Source: a virus
IMG/VR virus record: IMGVR_UViG_3300025096_003363
Coordinates: 34,843 to 98,842 of that record
Strand: one strand, 5' to 3'
Length of the DNA stretch: 64,000 bases
In this document: in pieces, positions 57,879 through 64,000 of the stretch
Position numbering within the stretch: the stretch's first letter is position 1
Layout of the letters: each line of letters starts with the position of its first letter
Notes under the pieces: generated by a model
What the model saw: only the letters and a program-made list of their open reading frames with translations
What the model was told of the DNA's origin: nothing
Database searches by the model: none
Program-made: the position numbers and the translations under genes

Positions 57879-57886
57879 TATTTAAT
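57879..57886 (-). promoter_or_regulatory. Late promoter box (ATTAAATA)
   Basis: Minus-strand ATTAAATA, 6 bases before the gp25 ATG. Confidence 0.55.
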
Positions 57887-57909
57887 ACCCGAGTGGTAAA
57901 TCGAGTTTA

Positions 57910-57921
57910 AGGAACTATAAT
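57910..57921 (+). promoter_or_regulatory. AGGAAC box fused to TATAAT
   Basis: AGGAAC (57910-57915) directly followed by TATAAT (57916-57921), 12 bases before the ATG at 57934. No -35 is visible. Confidence 0.45.
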
Positions 57922-57933
57922 ATACTTATAGGT

Positions 57934-58212
57934 ATGCGTGTTAAAGGTAAAGCAGATGTTGATGTGGAGATATCCACTAACGAACTAGTAACAGCTCTCA
58001 AAAATGAAGTTTATGCAACATTGGAGCTCCCAAATCCAGTAGAAGGACGAGTATTCGTTAAAGATGATTCCGGAACGACTGGATGGGCGATCCAAAGAAC
58101 TGTACATACAACGCATTCTTTTGAACTCGAAGAGAATTTAGGACCTGCTGTAGAAGAGGATATTGAAGTGTTTACAGCATTTCATACAATAGCTGAGTTT
58201 CTTAAAGATTAA
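57934..58212 (+). CDS. Small hypothetical protein
   Basis: The 92-residue protein has an N-terminal VKGKADVDVEISTNELVTAL strand/helix and the segment GTTGWAIQRTVHTTHSFELE, then an acidic helix. No family is recognised. It appears to have its own AGGAAC/TATAAT promoter, so it is probably expressed before the flanking structural genes. Confidence 0.7.
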   Translation: MRVKGKADVDVEISTNELVTALKNEVYATLELPNPVEGRVFVKDDSGTTGWAIQRTVHTTHSFELEENLGPAVEEDIEVFTAFHTIAEFLKD

Positions 58213-58246
58213 GTTACGCGATACTGTGTGATTATTTGCAAGCTTG

Positions 58247-58254
58247 CATAAATA
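58247..58254 (+). promoter_or_regulatory. Late promoter box (CATAAATA), 5-base gap to ATG
   Basis: CATAAATA, then 5 bases, then the ATG at 58260. This decides the start over an upstream in-frame TTG. Confidence 0.65.
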
Positions 58255-58259
58255 ATATT

Positions 58260-58856
58260 ATGGCAGGTAAAAAGTTTGTTAATTTGCACGAGTCTTATAT
58301 GAGAAGATACCAACGCGGAGGTTTTCTTGTAGGTGACGTTTTTAAATTTAATGACGATTATCAATCAACTGATTGTTATAAATCATTACCGAAAAATACA
58401 AAAGAGTTACTCACAAAAATGATCGATTCAGGGCTCCATATTAGAGTCGTTGGAATAAAAGATACAGAACCTACGCGGTACCCTGCTAGTTCGCAGCAAT
58501 CATCTCTCGATGTAAATTTAGATATTGCACTCGATGAAGGAGGTGGGAGATATTCACATTATGTTACAGTTCCTGGTTTGTTAGGACAGTCTGTTGAATA
58601 TTACCCTAACCTTCTGCCTATACCAGATGCTCTAAAGAGACCTAGTAATGTAAACATCAAACCGGAAGAGGTTGTAGAGGATGAGGAAATGCTTTCCAAT
58701 AGATCTGATAGAGGTGGGACAGAGCCACATGAGCTCACACCAACAGAGAGATCTTTACCAAAGCAGAATACAGTAATTCCTAGTGATCCTGCTACCCCGT
58801 CGCCGGCGGTTACATCATACACAAACGAATATATGGCTGATCTTAAAAAAGCCTAA
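58260..58856 (+). CDS. Conserved-type marine T4-like phage protein
   Basis: 198 residues from the ATG at 58260. KFVNLHESYMRRYQRGGFLVGDVFKF, GLHIRVVGIKD and GGGRYSHYVTVPGLLGQSVEYYPNLLPIPDALKR resemble a conserved protein of cyanophages. The C-terminal ~60 residues are disordered and acidic/Pro-rich. Function is unknown. Its late promoter suggests a virion or assembly role. Confidence 0.8.
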   Translation: MAGKKFVNLHESYMRRYQRGGFLVGDVFKFNDDYQSTDCYKSLPKNTKELLTKMIDSGLHIRVVGIKDTEPTRYPASSQQSSLDVNLDIALDEGGGRYSHYVTVPGLLGQSVEYYPNLLPIPDALKRPSNVNIKPEEVVEDEEMLSNRSDRGGTEPHELTPTERSLPKQNTVIPSDPATPSPAVTSYTNEYMADLKKA

Positions 58857-59113
58857 ACGTCTCCGTTCTCGTCAATTTTTTGATCTTCGTAAAGACCTAC
58901 TACCGTTCTGTAGTATTCCTGTTTGCAACACTCTAGCGCGCCAATCATTTCATTATAATTTGCGTAATTTTCTCCCTGTGATCTAATATAATTATCTATA
59001 AAAACAGTAATTACGTAATTTAACTCACCTGCGTTTTTAGGGACAAAATTCAATCCGTATACTTCAAGAGCACCATCCACTAGTTGTCTTTGTTCTGGTT
59101 TAATGTAGGGCAT
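58853..59113 (-). CDS. Small conserved-type phage protein
   Basis: The 86-residue protein begins MPYIKPEQRQLVDGALEVYG and ends ECCKQEYYRTVVGLYEDQKIDENGDV, matching a small protein widespread in T4-like marine phages. Function is unknown. It overlaps gp44 by 14 bases. It occupies the place of the clamp-loader small subunit gp62 but is too short and unlike it. Confidence 0.8.
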   Translation of the reverse strand: MPYIKPEQRQLVDGALEVYGLNFVPKNAGELNYVITVFIDNYIRSQGENYANYNEMIGALECCKQEYYRTVVGLYEDQKIDENGDV

Positions 59114-60026
59114 TTTCTAAATTTACTAAACATGCAAATGCATTAATTTCTTTATCTACAACAAACGCGCTCTTATAGAGATGGTCTGCGATAATAGCAA
59201 TCGTTTCTTTCTTTTTAAGATCTTCGATATTTGAAGTATAGATAAAATCTAGATAATTAGCTAATAACGTGTCATAATCTCCTTGGAACCTATCTTCGTT
59301 TTCAATCAAATATCTCCTAGCTTCTAAACACTGCTTAGAGGCTATTTTTTTGTAAATCGTTTCGAGCAACTCGTTATCACTAACAACGCTAGTAATACAC
59401 AGCTCTGAATCAATGACGTTTTTTTGGAGCTCGTTAATGGTTTTCCGTAAATCGGGGAAGTGACGCTTGACAAGCTGTACGAACTTTTTCTTTTGCTCTT
59501 CCGGTACTTTAATATTTTCATTTTTTAGAATGGTGTAACATCTTTTAACTGCTAATTCGATAACAGGTTTAAAAGTTAATGACTGACATCTGGACTGTAC
59601 GGCTGGAATAATCTTATGCTTATAGTTCGCAGTAATAATAAACCTACAATACTTAGCATACGACTCCATTGTATTACGAAGCGCTGCTTGAGCTTGAGAT
59701 GTTAGACCATCTCCCTCATCTAAAATTACGACCTTAACCTTACCATCGAAAGATTTAGTTTGTGCAAAATTAGTAATACTGTGTCGAATAGTATCGATAC
59801 CAGACTCATCAGAAGCATTAATATAAAGGTAATTACACTTAAGAATGTCGTTAACAATAACTCTAGCAAGGGTGGTTTTACCAGTACCAGGATTACCAAC
59901 AAAAAGAAGATTAGGTATTTCATTTTTAAACTCTTTAACTACGCGTAATGTCTCTTGATCTAAGATAACATCATCTAGCGTTTGCGGGCGATATTTTTCG
60001 ACCCAAATTTTATCAAAATCAATCAT
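59100..60026 (-). CDS. gp44: Clamp-loader ATPase subunit gp44
   Basis: The AAA+ subunit that opens and loads the gp45 clamp. The 308 residues contain WVEKYRPQTLDDVI, Walker A VGNPGTGKTTLAR, Walker B VVILDEGDGL (DEGD, where DEAD/DEID-like boxes are usual), sensor FIITANYKHKI and the arginine-finger SRCQSLTF. It lies apart from gp45 and gp43, unlike T4. No gp62 is found in the window. Confidence 0.93.
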   Translation of the reverse strand: MIDFDKIWVEKYRPQTLDDVILDQETLRVVKEFKNEIPNLLFVGNPGTGKTTLARVIVNDILKCNYLYINASDESGIDTIRHSITNFAQTKSFDGKVKVVILDEGDGLTSQAQAALRNTMESYAKYCRFIITANYKHKIIPAVQSRCQSLTFKPVIELAVKRCYTILKNENIKVPEEQKKKFVQLVKRHFPDLRKTINELQKNVIDSELCITSVVSDNELLETIYKKIASKQCLEARRYLIENEDRFQGDYDTLLANYLDFIYTSNIEDLKKKETIAIIADHLYKSAFVVDKEINAFACLVNLENALH

Positions 60027-60028
60027 AA

Positions 60029-60451
60029 TTATTTACCAGATGAACCAAACCCCTTTTCCCCGCGTTTTGATTCCATAATATTACCTTCACTTACCTCGAC
60101 ATTATAATTTTTATACACAACAAATTGAGCAATGCGATCTCCGGATTTAACCTTATAATCCTTATCAGTATTATTATATAACTTAATCCCAGCATCTCCA
60201 CGGTATCCTTGATCGATAATTCCAGGGTGCGGAATAATGCCATGTTTAAATCCAAGGCCTGAACGACCTTCCACCTTTATCCAAAACCCGTGATCAATGT
60301 ATGCAAATTTTAACCCTACATCAACGACAGCAGAGCCGCGCGCTGGTATTAACCTATCTTCAACGGAAGTTACATCTAAACCAGTATCTGAATCATGATT
60401 TTTAGACGGAATAACTGCATTTTCATTAGTTTTCTTAAACCTTACAATCAT
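60029..60451 (-). CDS. dut: dUTP diphosphatase
   Basis: A trimeric dUTPase that hydrolyses dUTP to dUMP, keeping uracil out of DNA. The five family motifs are present in 140 residues: HDSDTGLDVTS, EGRSGLGFKHG, PGIIDQGYRGDAG, GDRIAQFVV and RGEKGFGSSGK. It sits 2 bases upstream of gp44 on the same strand. Confidence 0.95.
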   Translation of the reverse strand: MIVRFKKTNENAVIPSKNHDSDTGLDVTSVEDRLIPARGSAVVDVGLKFAYIDHGFWIKVEGRSGLGFKHGIIPHPGIIDQGYRGDAGIKLYNNTDKDYKVKSGDRIAQFVVYKNYNVEVSEGNIMESKRGEKGFGSSGK

Positions 60452-60507
60452 ATAACTATAATAAGGTATGTTGTAAAAAATTCAAGTGTAGATTAAATAT
60501 AGATGTA

Positions 60508-60951
60508 ATGGCTGATGAAGAGTTAGATGGAGCGGTGAATGATATTATTGCACAGATAAAAGGTAATAATAGTACCGTACGCGAAAAGCGCGAAGATATA
60601 ACTATAGATAAAGACAATTTAGAAGAGTTTATTATGAACTCTTCTGGAAAGCTTGTTAAAAAGTCTTTAGAACTTGTTGATAATGTTAATGATTACATTT
60701 CAACAGCTCCGGAGAATAGAGATGTTGCAGCATTGGCAGAAGTAATTAAAGCAACTGCAGGGTCTATTGATACATTACAAAAGCTTCACAGTTCTAACGA
60801 GAGAAACGAAACACAAAAGGAAGTTAAGAAAATGGATGTTGAATCTAAAGAGAGGATAAACATTACAGATAATCAGACTAGAGTGCTTCTCTCTCGTGAA
60901 GATATTATGCAAGCATTGGTTGATAGGGACGATGACGTTATTGATGTTTAA
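60508..60951 (+). CDS. Possible small terminase subunit (gp16-like)
   Basis: The 147-residue, acidic, helical protein has a central helical part (LVKKSLELVDNVNDYISTAP, DVAALAEVIKATAGSIDTLQKLH) and a C-terminal NITDNQTRVLLSREDIMQAL, reminiscent of T4-like small terminases, which have a central helical hairpin and short flanking regions. The match is by pattern only, and gp17 is not adjacent, so this is uncertain. An ATTAAATA box is 8 bases before the ATG. Confidence 0.5.
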   Translation: MADEELDGAVNDIIAQIKGNNSTVREKREDITIDKDNLEEFIMNSSGKLVKKSLELVDNVNDYISTAPENRDVAALAEVIKATAGSIDTLQKLHSSNERNETQKEVKKMDVESKERINITDNQTRVLLSREDIMQALVDRDDDVIDV

Positions 60952-62264
60952 AAATCAAGCGCGTCGTCGCAAGTGTCTTTATCGTCGCAGATATCTTTTC
61001 CTCTATCTAAATATTCTTGAAACTCTTCCATAGTACCGAACGGCATCCATACTGTTTCGCCAGTACTTGTAAGATGTGTATGTGCACCAGATAAAGATCC
61101 GTTCGTTAGATCTAAAGTCTTTTGCGCGGCACTTAAAGGGTTGGTAAACGTAGTAACATTCAACACACCCGGGAAAGTACCGAGACCTTCAATTACCGGA
61201 TCAACTTGTGGCGACATTTGTGTACCTCCAATATTTGGATTCTCTCTCGGTTTCGACCCCGTTCCGCCCCGACCTGCAACTGTGTATAAATCAAACGAGC
61301 CTTCCCCGGTAGATATTGTAAGACCAAAATTTGGTATTGATGGACCGCAGCAACAACTACAACAAACCTCAACACATTCTTCTTCTAACTTTTCATTCCC
61401 TTGTTCGTCAAAGGCTTTTCTTAAGAGAAGGACAGATTTACAAACTGCTTCATTTTTTGTTTTTGATATATTTTGATTCGGGTCGAAAAAGTTTATATCT
61501 CTCTTGTAAGTAAATAATCTAAACGCATCCGGACCGAGGTAGCCCGCAACTAGTTGAATAATACTATTTGCAATGCCTTTTAATATGTTACCAAATTTAA
61601 CATCCTTAATCATTAGATTACCACACGCAACTGGCCCTGAACAGTAATCCCCGTTATATTCATTATTGACACGCTCTATAGAACGCCTGTCTATATACGG
61701 GTATGCACCATCGCTATATATTGCGCTTTCAGAGTTATAGTTAAAAACATCAGCGCATGTTGTCTGACAGATATTAAGATTCCTTCGTAAAAAAGCCGGC
61801 GTCTTTTTATATAAATTTATCGATATGTCTTCAGATGCACCGACATACACCGGTACATTGGCGTTTTGTTGAGTTGTATTAGCTAAGCATGCTAAAGTGT
61901 CCGGGGAGGGAAAAAAGCAATTTTCTTTACGACCTTGACCTCTATAAGGATTTTGCGCATACTGTACAACATAGTTTGTAAACGGTCCGTTATAAAGCTG
62001 CCTTATATAGTATAAAGCTGACTGTTCATCAATTTCTGGATTACCACGTATAAGATCATCAACAAATATTTGCAGCTGTCTTAGCCCTAATTGATATACT
62101 CTTTTAAATGATTGACACAGCTGTTTATCCTTATTTGTAAACTTATACCCTAATATTGGCCCTCTATTTTGTCCCCTGCAATCCCGTTCTACAAGGGAAT
62201 CAAATTGATCTTTAGTTAATTCTAAAGCTCTTAATGTTTCGATACTTTTGTTACATATAGCCAT
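60948..62264 (-). CDS. Cys-rich baseplate/tail-tip region protein, unknown
   Basis: The 438-residue protein has a helical N-terminal ~110 residues, a middle with scattered cysteines, then CVEVCCSCCCG (C297-C306), a dense cluster that could bind metal or form disulfides. The C-terminal part ends SGAHTHLTSTGETVWMPFGT, a His-rich turn typical of tail-tip proteins. It is adjacent to the hub-like gene, so a role at the baseplate centre or spike is likely (inference). I recognise no family. Confidence 0.75.
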   Translation of the reverse strand: MAICNKSIETLRALELTKDQFDSLVERDCRGQNRGPILGYKFTNKDKQLCQSFKRVYQLGLRQLQIFVDDLIRGNPEIDEQSALYYIRQLYNGPFTNYVVQYAQNPYRGQGRKENCFFPSPDTLACLANTTQQNANVPVYVGASEDISINLYKKTPAFLRRNLNICQTTCADVFNYNSESAIYSDGAYPYIDRRSIERVNNEYNGDYCSGPVACGNLMIKDVKFGNILKGIANSIIQLVAGYLGPDAFRLFTYKRDINFFDPNQNISKTKNEAVCKSVLLLRKAFDEQGNEKLEEECVEVCCSCCCGPSIPNFGLTISTGEGSFDLYTVAGRGGTGSKPRENPNIGGTQMSPQVDPVIEGLGTFPGVLNVTTFTNPLSAAQKTLDLTNGSLSGAHTHLTSTGETVWMPFGTMEEFQEYLDRGKDICDDKDTCDDALDF

Positions 62265-62265
62265 T

Positions 62266-63645
62266 TTAAGTGTCTTCTATTTTAGAGTCGGGCCCCACAA
62301 ATGTTTTAACACATGAGATTACGTTAAAATACTTATCTTTTGTAAACAGGTGTCTTACCTTAGTTACAAACCACCTACCTAATAATTTTTTGTCTGCAAT
62401 TTCTTCTTTTTTGTTTCTCTTAAATACATCTATAAACTTACCAGCCTTTCTAGCTGTATCGCCAATATTATCAATAGCTAGCTGGAGGTTAAAAAAGGTT
62501 AAGTTAGAAACCATTTGAGCTTTTGCTATATTTCTTACATGCTCTTTTTTATATGGTAGAATAAAGGGCTTAAAAATATTACTCTTTGCTTCATTTAATG
62601 GTAGGAAGGGCTTCGGCACCCCACCAACACATTTAAAGACTTCGACAAACGACTTTGCCCATGCATCCTTAATAGTTTTAATTGTCATTAATTCTTTAAC
62701 TTCTATCCCCAGGTATTGGTTAGTTGTAGCTACTGAATAATTTGTAAAGAACTCGTTACTCCATGTTACCATCGGGGTGGTAAAGTTTGTATTCTTTAAC
62801 GCGTTAGTGTATTTATTAACCAGAACGCCCTCATCTATAGGGTTACTTTTAACTGTGCCGACATTCTCGACATTAGTCAAATCTCCAACACCAAATGCCT
62901 CTTGCGTCAACTCTGAGTTTTCACCAAATATTTTACTTATGGGCCGTAGTTGATATTTTTTATTTACCCTGTTAAAAGTAAGCATTCCTTGACAAGCTAG
63001 ATCACCATCGAGAAAATAATACAACCTAAGCAAATACTTGATTAGATCTGAATACCTAAATGATATTGGTGGGATAATATATTCCGGAAAGTTATCTATC
63101 ACCATGTCACCTGGCTCCCAGTTCTCATAGTCAATGCAATCAGGTCCAATAACTTCTTCTAATATTTCTTGAATGATAGTACCGATAGCAACATGCAGGC
63201 CACCGCGCCCGCCGCCGCCATATCTTTTACCATATGGAATTTGTTCATTTAACTTAAAATAGTTTTCTTCAATTAAAGTATACGTTTTAAAGTTATTAGT
63301 TCTATCTGTTTTAGATACACTATTACTCTCATTAGCAATTACAAAATCATATTCTAACTGAATTTCTTCTTTTGGTCTCTTATCTTCTGTATTGTATAAC
63401 GTTATACTAAACTTGTCCCTACCGTCTCCCCTTGTAAACACTGTGTTTTCAACAAAATCTAGAGGGTTATTAACTGTTACAGATGCACTAACAAATGGTT
63501 CAAAAAAGTTTTCTTCTAACTCAAAATGAACAACAGCAGATTTTGTAAATTGAATCTTACCTGGGCCTTCTGTACTCGGGCCTGTAAGATTGAATTTACA
63601 GTAAAAATCAGTCCCGTTAATAGGGAATATTGGTTCCGTTGCCAT
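62266..63645 (-). CDS. Baseplate hub protein, gp27-like
   Basis: The 459-residue protein has beta-rich IQFTKSAVVHFELEENFFEPF...ASVTVNNPLDFVENT at the N-terminus and LLGRWFVTKVRHLFTKDKYFNVISCVKTF near the C-terminus, the pattern of gp27/gpD-type hub proteins (a final beta-barrel that closes the hub). T4 gp27 is 391 residues. It lies directly after gp53 with a one-base overlap. The assignment rests on pattern and context. Confidence 0.7.
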   Translation of the reverse strand: MATEPIFPINGTDFYCKFNLTGPSTEGPGKIQFTKSAVVHFELEENFFEPFVSASVTVNNPLDFVENTVFTRGDGRDKFSITLYNTEDKRPKEEIQLEYDFVIANESNSVSKTDRTNNFKTYTLIEENYFKLNEQIPYGKRYGGGGRGGLHVAIGTIIQEILEEVIGPDCIDYENWEPGDMVIDNFPEYIIPPISFRYSDLIKYLLRLYYFLDGDLACQGMLTFNRVNKKYQLRPISKIFGENSELTQEAFGVGDLTNVENVGTVKSNPIDEGVLVNKYTNALKNTNFTTPMVTWSNEFFTNYSVATTNQYLGIEVKELMTIKTIKDAWAKSFVEVFKCVGGVPKPFLPLNEAKSNIFKPFILPYKKEHVRNIAKAQMVSNLTFFNLQLAIDNIGDTARKAGKFIDVFKRNKKEEIADKKLLGRWFVTKVRHLFTKDKYFNVISCVKTFVGPDSKIEDT

Positions 63646-63989
63646 TAGAAGTGTCTATTGCTGAAAGCAGTTGTATCAGTAATTTGCTGATAAATCAAAG
63701 CTCTATCAGTTTTCTTAATATACTTTAACTGCATACCACCTTCAGCATAAAATTTGTTTTTAAGAAGAGGTTTATTTAATAAGTATATCATCCACCAGCT
63801 TTCAATATCACCATATAGATTATAAGATGTTGTTGTCAATGGCTCTCTTGACTTTACAGTATACAAGTCAAGTAACATGGGATCTATATTATCTGGAAAT
63901 TCAATCTTATTAAGAATGTTATAAAAGTAAAACTGCTTACCATTTTTACCTTCTGTGTATATTCTAAATATTCTCTCATACCGCGTCAA
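63645..63989 (-). CDS. gp53: Baseplate wedge protein gp53, start possibly outside window
   Basis: gp53 binds gp6/gp25 at the inner wedge. SYNLYGDIESWWMIYLLNKP is the family hallmark, and the 114 residues end with a charged region. The only start codon seen is a TTG at 63989, but the frame stays open to the window edge, so the true start may lie beyond base 64000. It overlaps the hub-like gene by one base. Confidence 0.8.
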   Translation of the reverse strand: MTRYERIFRIYTEGKNGKQFYFYNILNKIEFPDNIDPMLLDLYTVKSREPLTTTSYNLYGDIESWWMIYLLNKPLLKNKFYAEGGMQLKYIKKTDRALIYQQITDTTAFSNRHF

Positions 63990-64000
63990 TGGAAGCGGTT

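Noticed and set aside
58853-59113. The 86-residue gene as clamp-loader small subunit gp62
   Set aside because: It is less than half the T4 gp62 length and instead matches a different conserved small phage protein.
1-64000. tRNA genes, CRISPR arrays, insertion sequences or attachment sites
   Set aside because: No cloverleaf, regularly spaced repeat, transposase or inverted-repeat-bounded element was seen; coding density leaves almost no room.

Overview
The window is an AT-rich, densely packed stretch of a T4-superfamily myovirus genome. The evidence is a nearly complete T4-type replication, recombination and late-transcription set (uvsY, uvsW, gp55, gp47, gp46, gp43, uvsX, gp41, gp32, gp45, rnh, gp61, gp44, dut), T4-type baseplate genes (gp53, gp27-like, gp25, gp6), and an hsp20 and several small conserved proteins that resemble those of marine T4-like phages of cyanobacteria and Pelagibacter. 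I see no host genes, rRNA, tRNA, CRISPR array or insertion sequence. The host cannot be told from the window.

Layout. 1-8047 (mostly minus) is a run of late-type genes. Several begin with a short aromatic/amphipathic leader like the T4 capsid-targeting sequence, and several carry enzyme-like domains: retropepsin-like protease, HxGH-type nucleotidyltransferase, KxDG ligase-like protein, PD-(D/E)XK-like nuclease, GIY-YIG nuclease and ParB-like domain. folE sits divergently inside this run. 8072-20337 (plus) holds recombination, late sigma, polymerase, a glycosyltransferase, hsp20, a structured RNA with its own terminator, uvsX and queC. 20334-21749 is an isolated minus-strand acidic virion-type protein. 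21767-30968 (plus) holds an HhH protein, a class II glutamine amidotransferase, a glycosyltransferase, the gp41 helicase, a DHH phosphoesterase, gp32, gp45, rnh and gp61. 30950-33271 is a mixed junction. 33283-57872 (minus) is the virion block: a mucin-like repeat protein, two tail-collar fibre proteins, two gp10-C-like receptor-binding paralogues (one with a large glycine-rich domain), several large undescribed baseplate/fibre proteins, gp6 and gp25. 57934-60951 mixes small conserved genes, gp44, dUTPase and a possible small terminase. 60948-64000 (minus) is hub/baseplate.

Regulation can be read directly. Late-type genes carry an NATAAATA box (the T4 late promoter form recognised by gp55) ending only 5-9 bases before the start codon. 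Several replication genes carry a sigma-70 promoter whose TATAAT box ends 6-7 bases before the start codon. By normal promoter geometry both would start transcription at or next to the initiation codon, so the phage appears to use leaderless or nearly leaderless mRNAs widely. A third group of plus-strand genes shares an AGGAAC box 20-28 bases before the start, a candidate middle-promoter element.

The most unusual items are the enzyme island with capsid-targeting-like leaders at 1-8 kb, the separate QueC (with an altered zinc-cysteine cluster) and glutamine amidotransferase genes alongside folE, the multi-stem RNA at 18212-18430, and the start-codon-abutting promoters.
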